Shown: positions 23,287 through 33,404 of the stretch, piece after piece
How positions within the stretch are numbered: the stretch's first letter is position 1
Layout of the letters: each line of letters opens with the position of its first letter
DNA from: Spirabiliibacterium pneumoniae
GTDB taxonomy: Bacteria; Pseudomonadota; Gammaproteobacteria; Enterobacterales; Pasteurellaceae
Direction of reading: 5' to 3'
NCBI RefSeq assembly: GCF_014884995.1
Contig: NZ_JABMII010000004.1
Span: 248,001-312,000 of the forward strand
DNA length: 64,000 bases
Notes under the pieces: model-generated
What the model was told of the DNA's origin: nothing
Seen by the model: the letters and a program-made list of their open reading frames with translations, nothing else
Databases searched by the model: none
Position numbers and translations under genes: made by a program

Positions 23287-23841
23287 ATGCCAACAGATAA
23301 ACACAATCTTATTTGGATCGACCTTGAAATGACAGGGCTTGAACCCAACACCGATCGCATTATTGAAATTGCCACCATTGTAACCGACAAAGATCTCAAT
23401 ATTTTGGCTGAAGGCCCCGTGCTAGCCATACATCAAAGTGAGGACGTGCTCGCAGGCATGAATGCGTGGTGCGTCAAAACTCACAGTGCCAATGGCTTAA
23501 TTGAGCGCGTACGCCAAAGCCGTCTTACAGAGCGCGCCGCCGAACTGCAAACGCTGGACTTTTTAAAACAGTGGGTAGGCAAAAATTGTTCGCCGATTTG
23601 TGGCAACAGTGTGGCGCAAGATAAACGTTTTTTGTTTAACTATATGCCAGAGCTGGCGGACTATTTTCATTACCGCTATTTGGATGTAAGTACCCTAAAA
23701 GAGCTGGCTGCCCGCTGGAAGCCAGAGATTTTAAGTGGGTTTAGCAAAAAAAATACTCATCTTGCGTTAGATGATATTCGTGAATCCATTGCCGAACTGG
23801 CCTATTATCGTGCGCATTTGTTAGATCTCGGTGAGAAATAG
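23287..23841 (+). CDS. orn: Oligoribonuclease
   Basis: 184 residues. 3'-5' exonuclease that degrades RNA di- to pentanucleotides, including linear c-di-GMP products. DEDDh motifs: [10 protein letters not shown] (Exo I, Asp and Glu), [10 protein letters not shown] (Exo II), and NTHLALDDI (His and Asp of Exo III). The frame extends to 23239, but ATG 23287 follows CAGGATAACG and gives the family start. Head-to-head with rsgA, as in E. coli. Confidence 0.96.
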   Translation: MPTDKHNLIWIDLEMTGLEPNTDRIIEIATIVTDKDLNILAEGPVLAIHQSEDVLAGMNAWCVKTHSANGLIERVRQSRLTERAAELQTLDFLKQWVGKNCSPICGNSVAQDKRFLFNYMPELADYFHYRYLDVSTLKELAARWKPEILSGFSKKNTHLALDDIRESIAELAYYRAHLLDLGEK

Positions 23842-23914
23842 GTGTGTGTTGCGCAAATCTCAACCGCACTTTGCTTTAATTTTCAGCAAATAGATATTTG
23901 GGATAATTTTTCGC

Positions 23915-23942
23915 TTGCAAGGTGTAGAGAATTTTGTATAAT
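23915..23942 (+). promoter_or_regulatory. Promoter of the tRNA-Gly gene
   Basis: TTGCAA at 23915-23920, 16-base spacer, consensus TATAAT at 23937-23942. The tRNA begins 27 bases further on. Confidence 0.75.
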
Positions 23943-23968
23943 GCACCTCGTTAACAAGTTAACACAAT

Positions 23969-24044
<76 letters not shown>

Positions 24045-24047
24045 AAA

Positions 24048-24074
24048 AACACACTTTCGGGTGTGTATTTTTTT
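24048..24074 (+). terminator. Terminator of tRNA-Gly
   Basis: ACACAC, loop TTTC, GGGTGTGT, followed by a T-run (ATTTTTTTG). Confidence 0.8.
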
Positions 24075-24106
24075 GTCTAAAATTCACCTCACCGCACTTT
24101 TTCTTT

Positions 24107-24210
24107 TATGACTCCGTTATGGCTATCGCGTTTCGCCGTTTTGAACTGACGCTCGGTACACCAGCTCAAAATAATGCGCAATAAAAAACCGCACGTTAAA
24201 GTGCGGTTTT
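24107..24210. repeat. Diverged direct repeat, copy A, flanking the adhesin locus
   Basis: The block beginning TATGACTCCGTTATGGCTAT and ending in the inverted pair ACCGCACGTTAAAGTGCGGT aligns with 29760-29857 in the same orientation. Long identical runs are TTTCGCCGTTTTGA and AAAAAACCGCACGTTAAA plus the following ten bases; one gap of about seven bases. It starts 63 bases after the tRNA-Gly 3' end. The terminal hairpin (arms 24185-24194 and 24201-24210) also serves as terminator for the lipoprotein gene. Confidence 0.75.
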
Positions 24211-24229
24211 GCGTTATGTAAATGCTCAC

Positions 24230-24979
24230 TTACTGCTTAGCAGAGATCACCACACGGCGGTTAGGGCGTAAGCAGTCTTTCAACGCTTGACCGCTTTCGC
24301 CATCACAGGCCACCACTTGGTCGGCTTTACCGAAGCCATGGGTGCTGATATTTTGTGCTGGGAAGCCAAGGTTCGCCATATAGGCTTTCACCGCGTCCGC
24401 ACGATGTTGTGAGAGTTTCAGGTTGTAGCTCTCTGAGCCTAAGCGGTCGGTGTAACCGTCCACAGTCACCGCAGTGATGCCTTGAGATTTCAAGCCTTCC
24501 ACCACGGTTTCTACCACTTTTTTACCTTTCGGTGTCAATTTGGCAGAATCAAAGTCAAACAAGAAGTCGCCGTTCAATTCATACTGGTTGTTACAGCCTT
24601 TCGGATGCCAGAAGAACGATTGGGCATTCATGTCGGTGTCAAACAACACTTTGAATTGGCAGATTTTGTGTACGCCGTTTTGACGGTAGTTGAACACATA
24701 ATCCCATTCACGCACGCCGAATAAACCTTCTTGGTAGTGTGGGCGACCAATTAAATAATAGAGTTGGTCTTTGTTCATGCCCGCTTCAATTTGGCGCACG
24801 TTGTCCCAGTTTGGCCAGGTGCCGTATTGAGAGCCTGAGAAGTTGACACTCGCGTCTTCAATCTTCGGCCATTTTGGCTCATCGGTTGTGCCGTTTTTTT
24901 TCACATCACTTAAGTTGCCGCACGCTGCCACAACGCTGGCTGCCAACAATGGCAAGGCCCATTTTGCTAATTTTTTCAT
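24230..24979 (-). CDS. TpgA-like lipoprotein: BamE/OmlA-like domain plus OmpA C-terminal domain
   Basis: 249 residues. A lipoprotein signal ends at Cys20 (SVVAAC). Residues about 45-130 resemble the SmpA/OmlA (BamE-like) fold (IEAGMNKDQLYYLIGRPHY). Residues about 135-249 are an OmpA-like peptidoglycan-binding domain (FDFDSAKLT, DGYTDRLGSESYNLKLSQHR). It follows the trimeric adhesin gene on the same strand with 54 bases between. In Acinetobacter, TpgA, an OmpA-domain partner encoded after the trimeric adhesin AtaA, binds the adhesin anchor and peptidoglycan; by family and position this looks like an equivalent, which is an inference. Confidence 0.85.
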   Translation of the reverse strand: MKKLAKWALPLLAASVVAACGNLSDVKKNGTTDEPKWPKIEDASVNFSGSQYGTWPNWDNVRQIEAGMNKDQLYYLIGRPHYQEGLFGVREWDYVFNYRQNGVHKICQFKVLFDTDMNAQSFFWHPKGCNNQYELNGDFLFDFDSAKLTPKGKKVVETVVEGLKSQGITAVTVDGYTDRLGSESYNLKLSQHRADAVKAYMANLGFPAQNISTHGFGKADQVVACDGESGQALKDCLRPNRRVVISAKQ

Positions 24980-24999
24980 TGCTTTTCCCTTATCAAAAC

Positions 25000-25027
25000 T
25001 GACCGCACTTTGTGCAAAGTGCGGTCA
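25000..25027 (-). terminator. Inverted uptake pair between adhesin and lipoprotein genes
   Basis: TGACCGCACTTTG at 25000-25012 and CAAAGTGCGGTCA at 25015-25027. A 13-bp stem with only a two-base centre and a weak T-run, so it may attenuate rather than fully end the adhesin transcript before the lipoprotein gene. Confidence 0.55.
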
Positions 25028-25033
25028 AAGTTA

Positions 25034-28000
25034 TTACCATTGATAGCCTACACTGACTGCGCCACCCACATCGCCTTGGCTAGTTGCCATACCGCTGAGT
25101 TTCACACCCACATGGCCACTGTCGCTAATGCGTGAGGCGCCCACCGCTAAGGCATGTTCACCTTTGAATGTACCCACGCCCACGGCAACCATTGAGTGCC
25201 CTGGTGTGTAAGCGTGGTACAGGTTAGCGGTAGCTAGCGCACCAGCCACGCCCGCACGCGCATCTTTTTCAACACCGTTGATGCGGTTGTTCAAGTTTTG
25301 TTGAACTTGATAGAGCTGCCCACCATTCACGGCATCTTTACTATTTGGTGCTATATGACCAGGTGCCACATTGGTGATGCGAGTGTTGCCAGCATCAATG
25401 CCGTTTTGGTTGATGTTCACCTTGCCCACTTTCACAGAGTCAAAGCTGACATCTTTTTTAGTCGCCACATTGAAATCATAGCTGCCGTCGGCTTTCACGC
25501 TACGGGTGACTTTGATGTTGTCCCCTGCGCTCACACTGGTACGAGAGGCTTTGATAGCGTCACTGATGTTGCTCTTGCCAGTGCCACCAATGTTTTTGTT
25601 GGTGTATTGGCCAGTTTTGGCATCATATTGTGTGTTGCCACCAATGATGTTTTGCACGCCCACACCTTGATTATAGAGCTGACCGCCGTTGATGGCATCT
25701 TTCGAGTCTTCTTTCACTTCACCGTCAGCCACGTTGGTTAACTGCATTGGCTCTTTAGTTTTTTCAATACCAATCCGCACTTTGGCTGGCTCTGATGGTC
25801 TTAATTCCTTGCTACCATCTTTTTTCTTAGTTACGGTGTAGAATTTGCCACTAATATTGACCAACTCCTCGCCTTTGTCGTTGACGAATTGCATCGGCAA
25901 GCCAGTCACGTCAATTTCATAACTGTAGCCTATCACGTTGCCACTGGCATCTTTCACTTCTTTCAGTTCAGACACTTGGGTGTTATAGCCATTGTTGATA
26001 ACAATGCCTTTATCGGCAATTTCTTTGGCTTTATCAGCTAATACTTTGGCGTTTTCTTCTGGAGTTGGGTTAGCAGCCTCGGTGTTGGTTGCTAGCTTCC
26101 ATGGTGTTCCATTACCATCTACACCATCTTTGCCATCTTTACCGTCCTTACCGTCTTCACCTTTTGGGCCTTTAAAGGCATCATCGTCTTTCAAGGCTTC
26201 TTTATTAAGAGAAAGGGTTACCTTTCTACCGTCCTGCTCAACCTTTAAGCCATCACCAGCAACCAGTTTAAAGATGTCTGCAAAGCCAAAGGCTTGTGGG
26301 GTAGACTCAGCATTAGGCGTTTTATCATCATTAACGTGTTTACCTAAAGCACCTGTTCCTGTTTTATCCACCACCAAATTCCACACATTGGCGCCAGCCA
26401 AGGCTTTCAACTGTGCAACGTTTACAGCATCCGTATCTTCGGAACCTGCTGCTACGTTAGTAATTTGACGAGTCGCATCAGCATTACCAACGGATACTGC
26501 AGCTAACTTACCTTTTACCGTTTTCTTAATCGCTGCTTTATCATCCGCAGAGGTTGCTTCTAAGGCGTATACTTTATTCACTTTAGCGGCCGAACCTGCT
26601 TCGATAGTATCCGTGCTCGTATCTACCGCATCCGCATCAATCGCTTGACGATTAGCTACAGATTGTGCCCCTAGAGAAACGGCCCCATCCAATGCCGTAG
26701 CATCATCCGTATTAGAGGCTACAATTTTAGCGCCATCACCAAGAAGAACCCCATTCTTCGTTCCTTCTTGAACCGTGATGTCCGAACCAATTAATTGGTT
26801 ATTAGAAATACTTTTACCAATTTTATTAGCATCTTTATCTTGGAACCCTAATACCACGTTGCGTTTTACGTCAGAACGATCATCCGCATCACCAACGACG
26901 GACACATAATTGCCCATTACAATATTTTCTTCTGCATTCGTAACCGTATTATAGCTACCTTGTTCACTCAAATGTTTTACATTAGTAGCTTTATTCATAT
27001 ATCCATCAATGGATACATATTCACTCGGTTTGTCATCACCACCGCTCTTTAATTGGTTGTTAACACCGCTCACATTCACAAAGTGAGAATTATCAACTTC
27101 ATTGGCACCGCCAAAAATACCTACAGATGCGAGTTCTGGTTTTTTGCCTTCACTATCCGCTTTATTAAGTAAGCTGTTCAATTTGGATGGATCCGTGATA
27201 TTAGTAAAGCTTGGACTAGAAGCGAGTTTAAGTTCTGTCATCGAATTAGTGATTTTATTGCCCATCCCCATAATCAATGAGCCATTACTATGTTCAATAA
27301 CGTTAGCCGTACCCGTAATTGCATTCGCCACACCATCAAATGTTGCAGCAGCTCCTTTATCCGCGGTAGTAGAATCTGCTTTAATCGTATTCAATGTACC
27401 ATTAATTGTGGAAGCAAAACCTTGCGAGTGTAACCCTCTGCTAAAAGTTTCTGTTGTGCCTCCTTTAATATCAGAATAAGAGCCTGTGATTGTAGAGAAA
27501 TGCGCACCAGCATAACTATCCGCACCAACAGAAACTACCCCACGACGGTTAGCGCTTTTAGCTTCATTTCGCGTAGATTTCATACCAATGTCAACAGTAC
27601 TTTCATTAGCATAGGTATCTTTACCGATTGCGATACCGGATACACCGCCTGGCAAATTACGAAAATCGCCCAACAAACCCACACTGCTACCATCTACTGA
27701 TTTGGCATTTGTACCAATAGCAATACCTTCTTTAGTAGATGGGCCCATATCTTCAATATAAGCACCTTTACCAATAGCTACACCATTCGGGGAGAAGGAC
27801 ACTCCATCACCAATAACGATGGAGCTTTCGCCTTTTGCACGAGCACCAACACCAATAGCCAATGCTTTATCTTTAGTTGCGGTCGCTTTACCAACTGCCA
27901 TAGCATCTTTAGCCGTTGCACCATCATTATTGTAGTTTGGATTACCTGTAGTATTTACATGGAAATAGTGAGTCGCATTCGATGAAGCTAATTTAGAAGC

Positions 28001-29575
28001 TTCTGCTGCCACGTTAGCGACAGCATAAAGTTGGCTGCCATTAACCGCATCGGTCGAAGTGCTAGAAATTTCACCAGCGGCCACGTTTTGAATACGGCGT
28101 TCTGCCCCAGCGGCCCCCACTGTCACCACACCTTTAGCGGTGGCGCCAGCAAAGTCGGAGTAAGTGACCGCACTTTTACCAGTGCCAATTGTCGCACTCG
28201 ACACTTCTCCAGTATCACCAGCTGTGGTCGTTGCGCCGTCTTCGCCAGCGCTAGTTTTTACGGCCGTACCAACTCCAGCGCCCGCCGTTGCACGGGATTC
28301 ATTGCCGAGATATACGGAATTATCTACGTCGGCTACTACGGAGTTACCCAATACATGCATGCCCACTGCTTCGGCATTCTTAGCATCTTCTTTACCAATC
28401 GTATTGTTATTGCCGAAGGAGTAAGAATTTTTCGAATATACTTTGGAAGGATCACCGAAAGCGCCGGCATTGTCGCCGTAAACTTCATTTAATACACCTA
28501 CAGCGATAGAGTTAACACCTTCTGCATGACTTGTATCACCAATCGCAATAGCTGACTCTCCCAAAGCTCGAGTTTCAGAGCCGACAGCTACAGTAAAATC
28601 ACTATTAGTCCAAGCTTGATAGCCTAATGCTACGGATTTATTCGTTGAATTTCTTTGTTTAGGATTTTCTTTATCCAAATTAAAAGCATTATTAGCCCAA
28701 TATCCTAAAGCAACATTAAAGTTACCATCATTCAAATAACCTGCACGTCTCCCTGAATAAATATTGTCACTGCCATGTGCTGCACGACCTGTATCACTGC
28801 CTATATAAACATTTTCATGACCTATTGCACTTCTTGCTACGTCCATACCAGCATAAACATTGACACTACCAGAGGTTAAGTAACCTGCATTGTTACCTAT
28901 ATTAATATTGTAGCCCGTAGAACCGCCTTTTTTAGCTTGTCTACCTGCTTGGTAACCAACGTTAACATTGCCACTTCCTTCTGCATCTTTACTGGACCAA
29001 CGGCCAATAGAAATGTTTTCTTCCCCTTCTAATCCTTGGCCAGCTTCACTACCAAAAGCAAAGTTAAAGTACCCCGTTGTGCCTACCCCCGAAGATACAC
29101 CGACGGACACGGAGTGATAGCCTGATGCTGTCGCTTGATACCCAACGGCGACTCCATTCCCTTTAGTCCCTTTACCATTCGTAGTAGCTGCCACCGTTTT
29201 GGCATCCCTGCCAATCACTACAGAGTTATCTCCTATAGCGCTGGCATTGGAACCGATAACAATATCATAATTATCTTCTGCTTTTGCCGCATCACCGACT
29301 ACGACATTACCAGTCGCATCAGCTTTTACGGTTGCTGCCGCTGTTGGTTCTGGACCATTAAGTACTACATTCGTTTTTGCCGAACCATCTTGTACTGCCG
29401 CAGTTGCACTCACAGACACCGCCCCCAACACGAGAGCGGCAGCGAGGGTAAGGGTGGCTTTGACCGCACTTTGCATTTTTTCGCTTTTCGCACGGGTTAC
29501 GCCGCGAGCAAGTTCGGAGGTCACCACCATTTGGTTTAAATGACGGTTGAAAATCACTTTAAAAATCTTGTTCAT
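25034..29575 (-). CDS. Trimeric autotransporter adhesin (YadA/Hia type)
   Basis: 1513 residues, surface fibre that binds host or partner cells. Residues 1-about 60 are an extended signal peptide (MNKIFKVIFNRHLNQMVVTS, then a hydrophobic core ending ATAA). Many YadA-head repeats (SVAIG, NVAIG, SIVIG types) lie at about 85-430 and 520-1000. Four neck motifs follow the pattern xxNVAxG...DAVNGGQLY near 492, 1032, 1276 and 1398. A collagen-like stretch GEDGKDGKDGKDGVDGNG is near 1136-1157. The last 80 residues are the YadA beta-barrel anchor, ending in aromatic W. TTG at 29581 also opens the frame, but AAGGA lies seven bases before ATG 29575. Only two uptake sequences lie inside 4.5 kb. Confidence 0.95.
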   Translation of the reverse strand: MNKIFKVIFNRHLNQMVVTSELARGVTRAKSEKMQSAVKATLTLAAALVLGAVSVSATAAVQDGSAKTNVVLNGPEPTAAATVKADATGNVVVGDAAKAEDNYDIVIGSNASAIGDNSVVIGRDAKTVAATTNGKGTKGNGVAVGYQATASGYHSVSVGVSSGVGTTGYFNFAFGSEAGQGLEGEENISIGRWSSKDAEGSGNVNVGYQAGRQAKKGGSTGYNINIGNNAGYLTSGSVNVYAGMDVARSAIGHENVYIGSDTGRAAHGSDNIYSGRRAGYLNDGNFNVALGYWANNAFNLDKENPKQRNSTNKSVALGYQAWTNSDFTVAVGSETRALGESAIAIGDTSHAEGVNSIAVGVLNEVYGDNAGAFGDPSKVYSKNSYSFGNNNTIGKEDAKNAEAVGMHVLGNSVVADVDNSVYLGNESRATAGAGVGTAVKTSAGEDGATTTAGDTGEVSSATIGTGKSAVTYSDFAGATAKGVVTVGAAGAERRIQNVAAGEISSTSTDAVNGSQLYAVANVAAEASKLASSNATHYFHVNTTGNPNYNNDGATAKDAMAVGKATATKDKALAIGVGARAKGESSIVIGDGVSFSPNGVAIGKGAYIEDMGPSTKEGIAIGTNAKSVDGSSVGLLGDFRNLPGGVSGIAIGKDTYANESTVDIGMKSTRNEAKSANRRGVVSVGADSYAGAHFSTITGSYSDIKGGTTETFSRGLHSQGFASTINGTLNTIKADSTTADKGAAATFDGVANAITGTANVIEHSNGSLIMGMGNKITNSMTELKLASSPSFTNITDPSKLNSLLNKADSEGKKPELASVGIFGGANEVDNSHFVNVSGVNNQLKSGGDDKPSEYVSIDGYMNKATNVKHLSEQGSYNTVTNAEENIVMGNYVSVVGDADDRSDVKRNVVLGFQDKDANKIGKSISNNQLIGSDITVQEGTKNGVLLGDGAKIVASNTDDATALDGAVSLGAQSVANRQAIDADAVDTSTDTIEAGSAAKVNKVYALEATSADDKAAIKKTVKGKLAAVSVGNADATRQITNVAAGSEDTDAVNVAQLKALAGANVWNLVVDKTGTGALGKHVNDDKTPNAESTPQAFGFADIFKLVAGDGLKVEQDGRKVTLSLNKEALKDDDAFKGPKGEDGKDGKDGKDGVDGNGTPWKLATNTEAANPTPEENAKVLADKAKEIADKGIVINNGYNTQVSELKEVKDASGNVIGYSYEIDVTGLPMQFVNDKGEELVNISGKFYTVTKKKDGSKELRPSEPAKVRIGIEKTKEPMQLTNVADGEVKEDSKDAINGGQLYNQGVGVQNIIGGNTQYDAKTGQYTNKNIGGTGKSNISDAIKASRTSVSAGDNIKVTRSVKADGSYDFNVATKKDVSFDSVKVGKVNINQNGIDAGNTRITNVAPGHIAPNSKDAVNGGQLYQVQQNLNNRINGVEKDARAGVAGALATANLYHAYTPGHSMVAVGVGTFKGEHALAVGASRISDSGHVGVKLSGMATSQGDVGGAVSVGYQW

Positions 29576-29593
29576 TGTCAAATCCTTAGGTTG

Positions 29594-29605
29594 GTTTATA
29601 TAAAC
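29594..29605. repeat. Perfect 12-bp palindrome before the adhesin start
   Basis: GTTTATATAAAC, 19 bases upstream of the adhesin ATG. Could be an operator or a weak leader hairpin. Confidence 0.35.
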
Positions 29606-29650
29606 GTGTTTAGTATTGCGCAGTTCTGATTAAATTTTAATTTGATTTTG

Positions 29651-29660
29651 TTTTTTTTTT
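29651..29660. repeat. Ten-base homopolymer in the adhesin promoter region
   Basis: T10 on the plus strand (A10 on the coding strand), 76-85 bases upstream of the adhesin ATG. Such tracts are prone to slipped-strand length change. The promoter elements around it are not clear. The 29576-29865 gap otherwise holds AT-rich upstream sequence and the repeat copy B. Confidence 0.6.
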
Positions 29661-29759
29661 GAACAAGATCACATTTTGTTTTCGTTGCTTGCTGTGTTTT
29701 TGTTCGATTTTCAATTTACGTTAAAACACACTGCAATTTTTGTGAGGGTTGGGGTGGGT

Positions 29760-29857
29760 CTTGACTTCGTCATCGCTATCGGTTTTCGCCGTTTTGAGCA
29801 AGCGTTCGATGCAAAATGATGAGCAACAAAAAAACCGCACGTTAAAGTGCGGTTTTT
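29760..29857. repeat. Diverged direct repeat, copy B, flanking the adhesin locus
   Basis: Begins CTTGACTTCGTCATCGCTAT, shares TTTCGCCGTTTTGA with copy A, and ends with the same inverted pair ACCGCACGTTAAAGTGCGGT. Same orientation as 24107-24210, 5.65 kb away. The terminal hairpin (about 29829-29857) is also the terminator of the downstream-encoded protease gene on the minus strand. Confidence 0.75.
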
Positions 29858-29865
29858 GAGAAAGA

Positions 29866-30636
29866 TTACTTTATCTTGCTAGATTGGTTATAAAGCGCCA
29901 TCGCTTGTGGCAATAATCGTTGCAAATTCGCTTGGCGATCAGCGTTGGTTGGATGGGTTGAAAGAATGCTTTCAATCGTGTTGCCTGAGCTGCCAGTGGC
30001 TTGGCTCATTTTCTCCCACAAGTGCGGTGCGGCTTGCGGATTATAGCCCGCTTTTGCCATCAGCATTAAGCCCACTTCGTCCGCTTCGGTTTCGTTACTG
30101 CGTGAAAAGGGTTTGTTTAAGCCGTATTCTTGCGTTAATCCGATAACGGGGCGAAAATCCACGCCAGTCACTGCGGCTACTGCCACAGAGCTGATTTCAG
30201 CGAGAATGCCTGTCGCCATATTGAAATTGACGCTTTGCTTGCCATGCTCTTTGAGTGCATGCGCCATTTCATGGCCCATTACGGTGGCGATTTCGTTGTC
30301 ATTGAGTTGTAGGCGATCAACCAAGCCAGTGTAGAACATCATTTTGCCACCTGGCATTGCCCACGCGTTAAGCTCTTTATTTTTCATCACCGTGATTTCC
30401 CAGTCAAACGGTACGCCTGTTTGGTTTTCTTGTTGGGCGATCGGTTTTAGGCGAGCAAACACCCGTTGAATGCGTTTTGCCGTTGGCGAGCTGGTGTCCA
30501 CCATGCCTTGCGCGCGCATTTGTTGCACCGCTTGCGTGTAGCTGTTAGCGGCTTCTTGATTAACGCTGCGCGTGTCGGCACAGCCACTGATGATGCCAAA
30601 TGCCAATGTGGCTGCCAGCCAGAATTTTTTTGTCAT
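29866..30636 (-). CDS. M48-family metallopeptidase lipoprotein (LoiP/YcaL-like)
   Basis: 256 residues. Lipoprotein signal with Cys19 (GIISGC). The zinc protease motif HEMAH lies near residue 127, with the third ligand in SNETEADEVGL further on. Family members degrade misfolded or surplus outer membrane proteins in the periplasm. The frame extends to 30666, but ATG 30636 preceded by a G-rich site gives a good signal peptide. Confidence 0.9.
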   Translation of the reverse strand: MTKKFWLAATLAFGIISGCADTRSVNQEAANSYTQAVQQMRAQGMVDTSSPTAKRIQRVFARLKPIAQQENQTGVPFDWEITVMKNKELNAWAMPGGKMMFYTGLVDRLQLNDNEIATVMGHEMAHALKEHGKQSVNFNMATGILAEISSVAVAAVTGVDFRPVIGLTQEYGLNKPFSRSNETEADEVGLMLMAKAGYNPQAAPHLWEKMSQATGSSGNTIESILSTHPTNADRQANLQRLLPQAMALYNQSSKIK

Positions 30637-30653
30637 AACGCCCCCAATTGCAT

Positions 30654-30688
30654 AAAAAAACCGCACTTTATGTGCAAAGTGCGGTTTA
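30654..30688 (-). terminator. Terminator of ppa (inverted uptake pair)
   Basis: AAACCGCACTTT at 30658-30669 and AAAGTGCGGTTT at 30676-30687; on the minus strand followed by TTTTTTTATG. It lies only about 20 bases upstream of the protease gene start. Confidence 0.78.
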
Positions 30689-30713
30689 TTTTACTTAACT
30701 TTAAACGAGAATG

Positions 30714-31244
30714 CTATTTTTTTGCCGCGCGTTCAAAAGATGTACGAATTTCTTCGCGGGCAGCGTCCACGCCTTCCCAGCCGTCAACTTTCACCCATTT
30801 GCCTTTTTCCAACGCTTTGTAGTTTTCAAAGAAGTGTTGGATTTGACCTTTCAGCAATTCTGGCACATCGTTGATGTCTTTGATGTGGTCGTATTCTTTG
30901 CTTAATTTGGTGTGCGGCACGGCGATCAGTTTGGCGTCTTCGCCGCTTTCATCGGTCATTTTCAACACACCCACTGGGCGGCAGCGGATAACGGAACCTG
31001 GAAGCAACGGATACGGGGTTGGCACCAACACATCCACTGGGTCACCATCTAAAGAAAGAGTGTTGTTGATATAGCCGTAGTTGGCTGGGTAAAACATCGC
31101 GGTGCCCATGAAACGGTCAACAAAAATAGCACCAGTTTCTTTGTCTACTTCGTATTTGATTGGATCAGCATTCGCTGGAATTTCAATCACAACATAAATA
31201 TCATCTGGCAATTCTTTGCCTGCTGGAACATTTTTTAAGCCCAT
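30714..31244 (-). CDS. ppa: Inorganic pyrophosphatase
   Basis: 176 residues, the size of the bacterial family I enzyme. Hydrolyses PPi to drive biosynthesis. Signature DGDPVDVLV near residues 66-74 carries the metal-binding aspartates; [14 protein letters not shown] and the C-terminal [10 protein letters not shown] are conserved. Start ATG 31244 with AAGGAAAA upstream. Monocistronic. Confidence 0.97.
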   Translation of the reverse strand: MGLKNVPAGKELPDDIYVVIEIPANADPIKYEVDKETGAIFVDRFMGTAMFYPANYGYINNTLSLDGDPVDVLVPTPYPLLPGSVIRCRPVGVLKMTDESGEDAKLIAVPHTKLSKEYDHIKDINDVPELLKGQIQHFFENYKALEKGKWVKVDGWEGVDAAREEIRTSFERAAKK

Positions 31245-31316
31245 ACTATTTTCCTTTTTGTTAGTTTTATGGGGCGATTATGCCCCAATTGGTTTAATTT
31301 GTCGAGCCACCGCACT

Positions 31317-32702
<1,386 letters not shown>

Positions 32703-33332
32703 TTATTCAATGGAAGCAAGAAGTTGTTGAGCAGTTTGAAAATAGGCTTTGCGCGCAAAAAAGAGTTTAAGCCGCGAGCCACCACACTGACGCCACAGCA
32801 CCGCTGAGCGCATGCCACATAAAAGCGCGCTGCGAATACGGTGGTGAATGGCAATTTGTTGTAGGTACAGCGGCGAACCTTTCACTTGAATTTTCGCGCC
32901 CAAGGGGCTAATGACATCCACATAAACACTCGCCACGCTGGCGAGGAATTGATCATCGAGCAGATCCACATGCTGATGCTGGCGCATCAAATTGCCAATG
33001 CGCACACCCAGCTGGCTTTTCGCCTGCGTGTTTTTATTCAGTTTATTTTCCAGCACCAACAAACTCATCCAATAGCGACCAAGCTCAGCATCAAACTGCC
33101 CTTGATGGCCACCAAATTGTTCAAGCAACGTGGTTAACCCAAGTCTAAGGTTGGCAAGATCGCCGCCGTAAACATCCAGCGTGTCGCTCGGCGCGGTATT
33201 GAGCAAACTTTTCAAGCTGGTACGCATGGCGTTTTCATCTGCCACGCCTTGGTGAGAAAATTGATGCACTAACTTGGCGCTTTGACACACGCCCGCCAAT
33301 GCCATTGTTAAATCAGTGTATGGGTTCGCCAT
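32703..33332 (-). CDS. hflD: HflD, high-frequency lysogenization protein homologue
   Basis: 209 residues, mostly helical, membrane-associated. In E. coli HflD interferes with lambda CII; its normal job is unclear, but it lies between mnmA and purB there as here. The N-terminus MANPYTDLTMALAGVCQSAKLV matches the family and favours ATG 33332 over the further open frame up to 33398. Confidence 0.9.
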   Translation of the reverse strand: MANPYTDLTMALAGVCQSAKLVHQFSHQGVADENAMRTSLKSLLNTAPSDTLDVYGGDLANLRLGLTTLLEQFGGHQGQFDAELGRYWMSLLVLENKLNKNTQAKSQLGVRIGNLMRQHQHVDLLDDQFLASVASVYVDVISPLGAKIQVKGSPLYLQQIAIHHRIRSALLCGMRSAVLWRQCGGSRLKLFFARKAYFQTAQQLLASIE

Positions 33333-33404
33333 CGCGAAAAGTGATCCTATTGAGTGTTTTGTGCAATATACCACCAAATCGACTTTTGATAAAGCCACAG
33401 GGCA

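Noticed and set aside
25298..28492. Long plus-strand open frames opposite the adhesin
   Set aside because: Low-complexity translations mirrored from the repeat-rich adhesin; no ribosome sites or family features.
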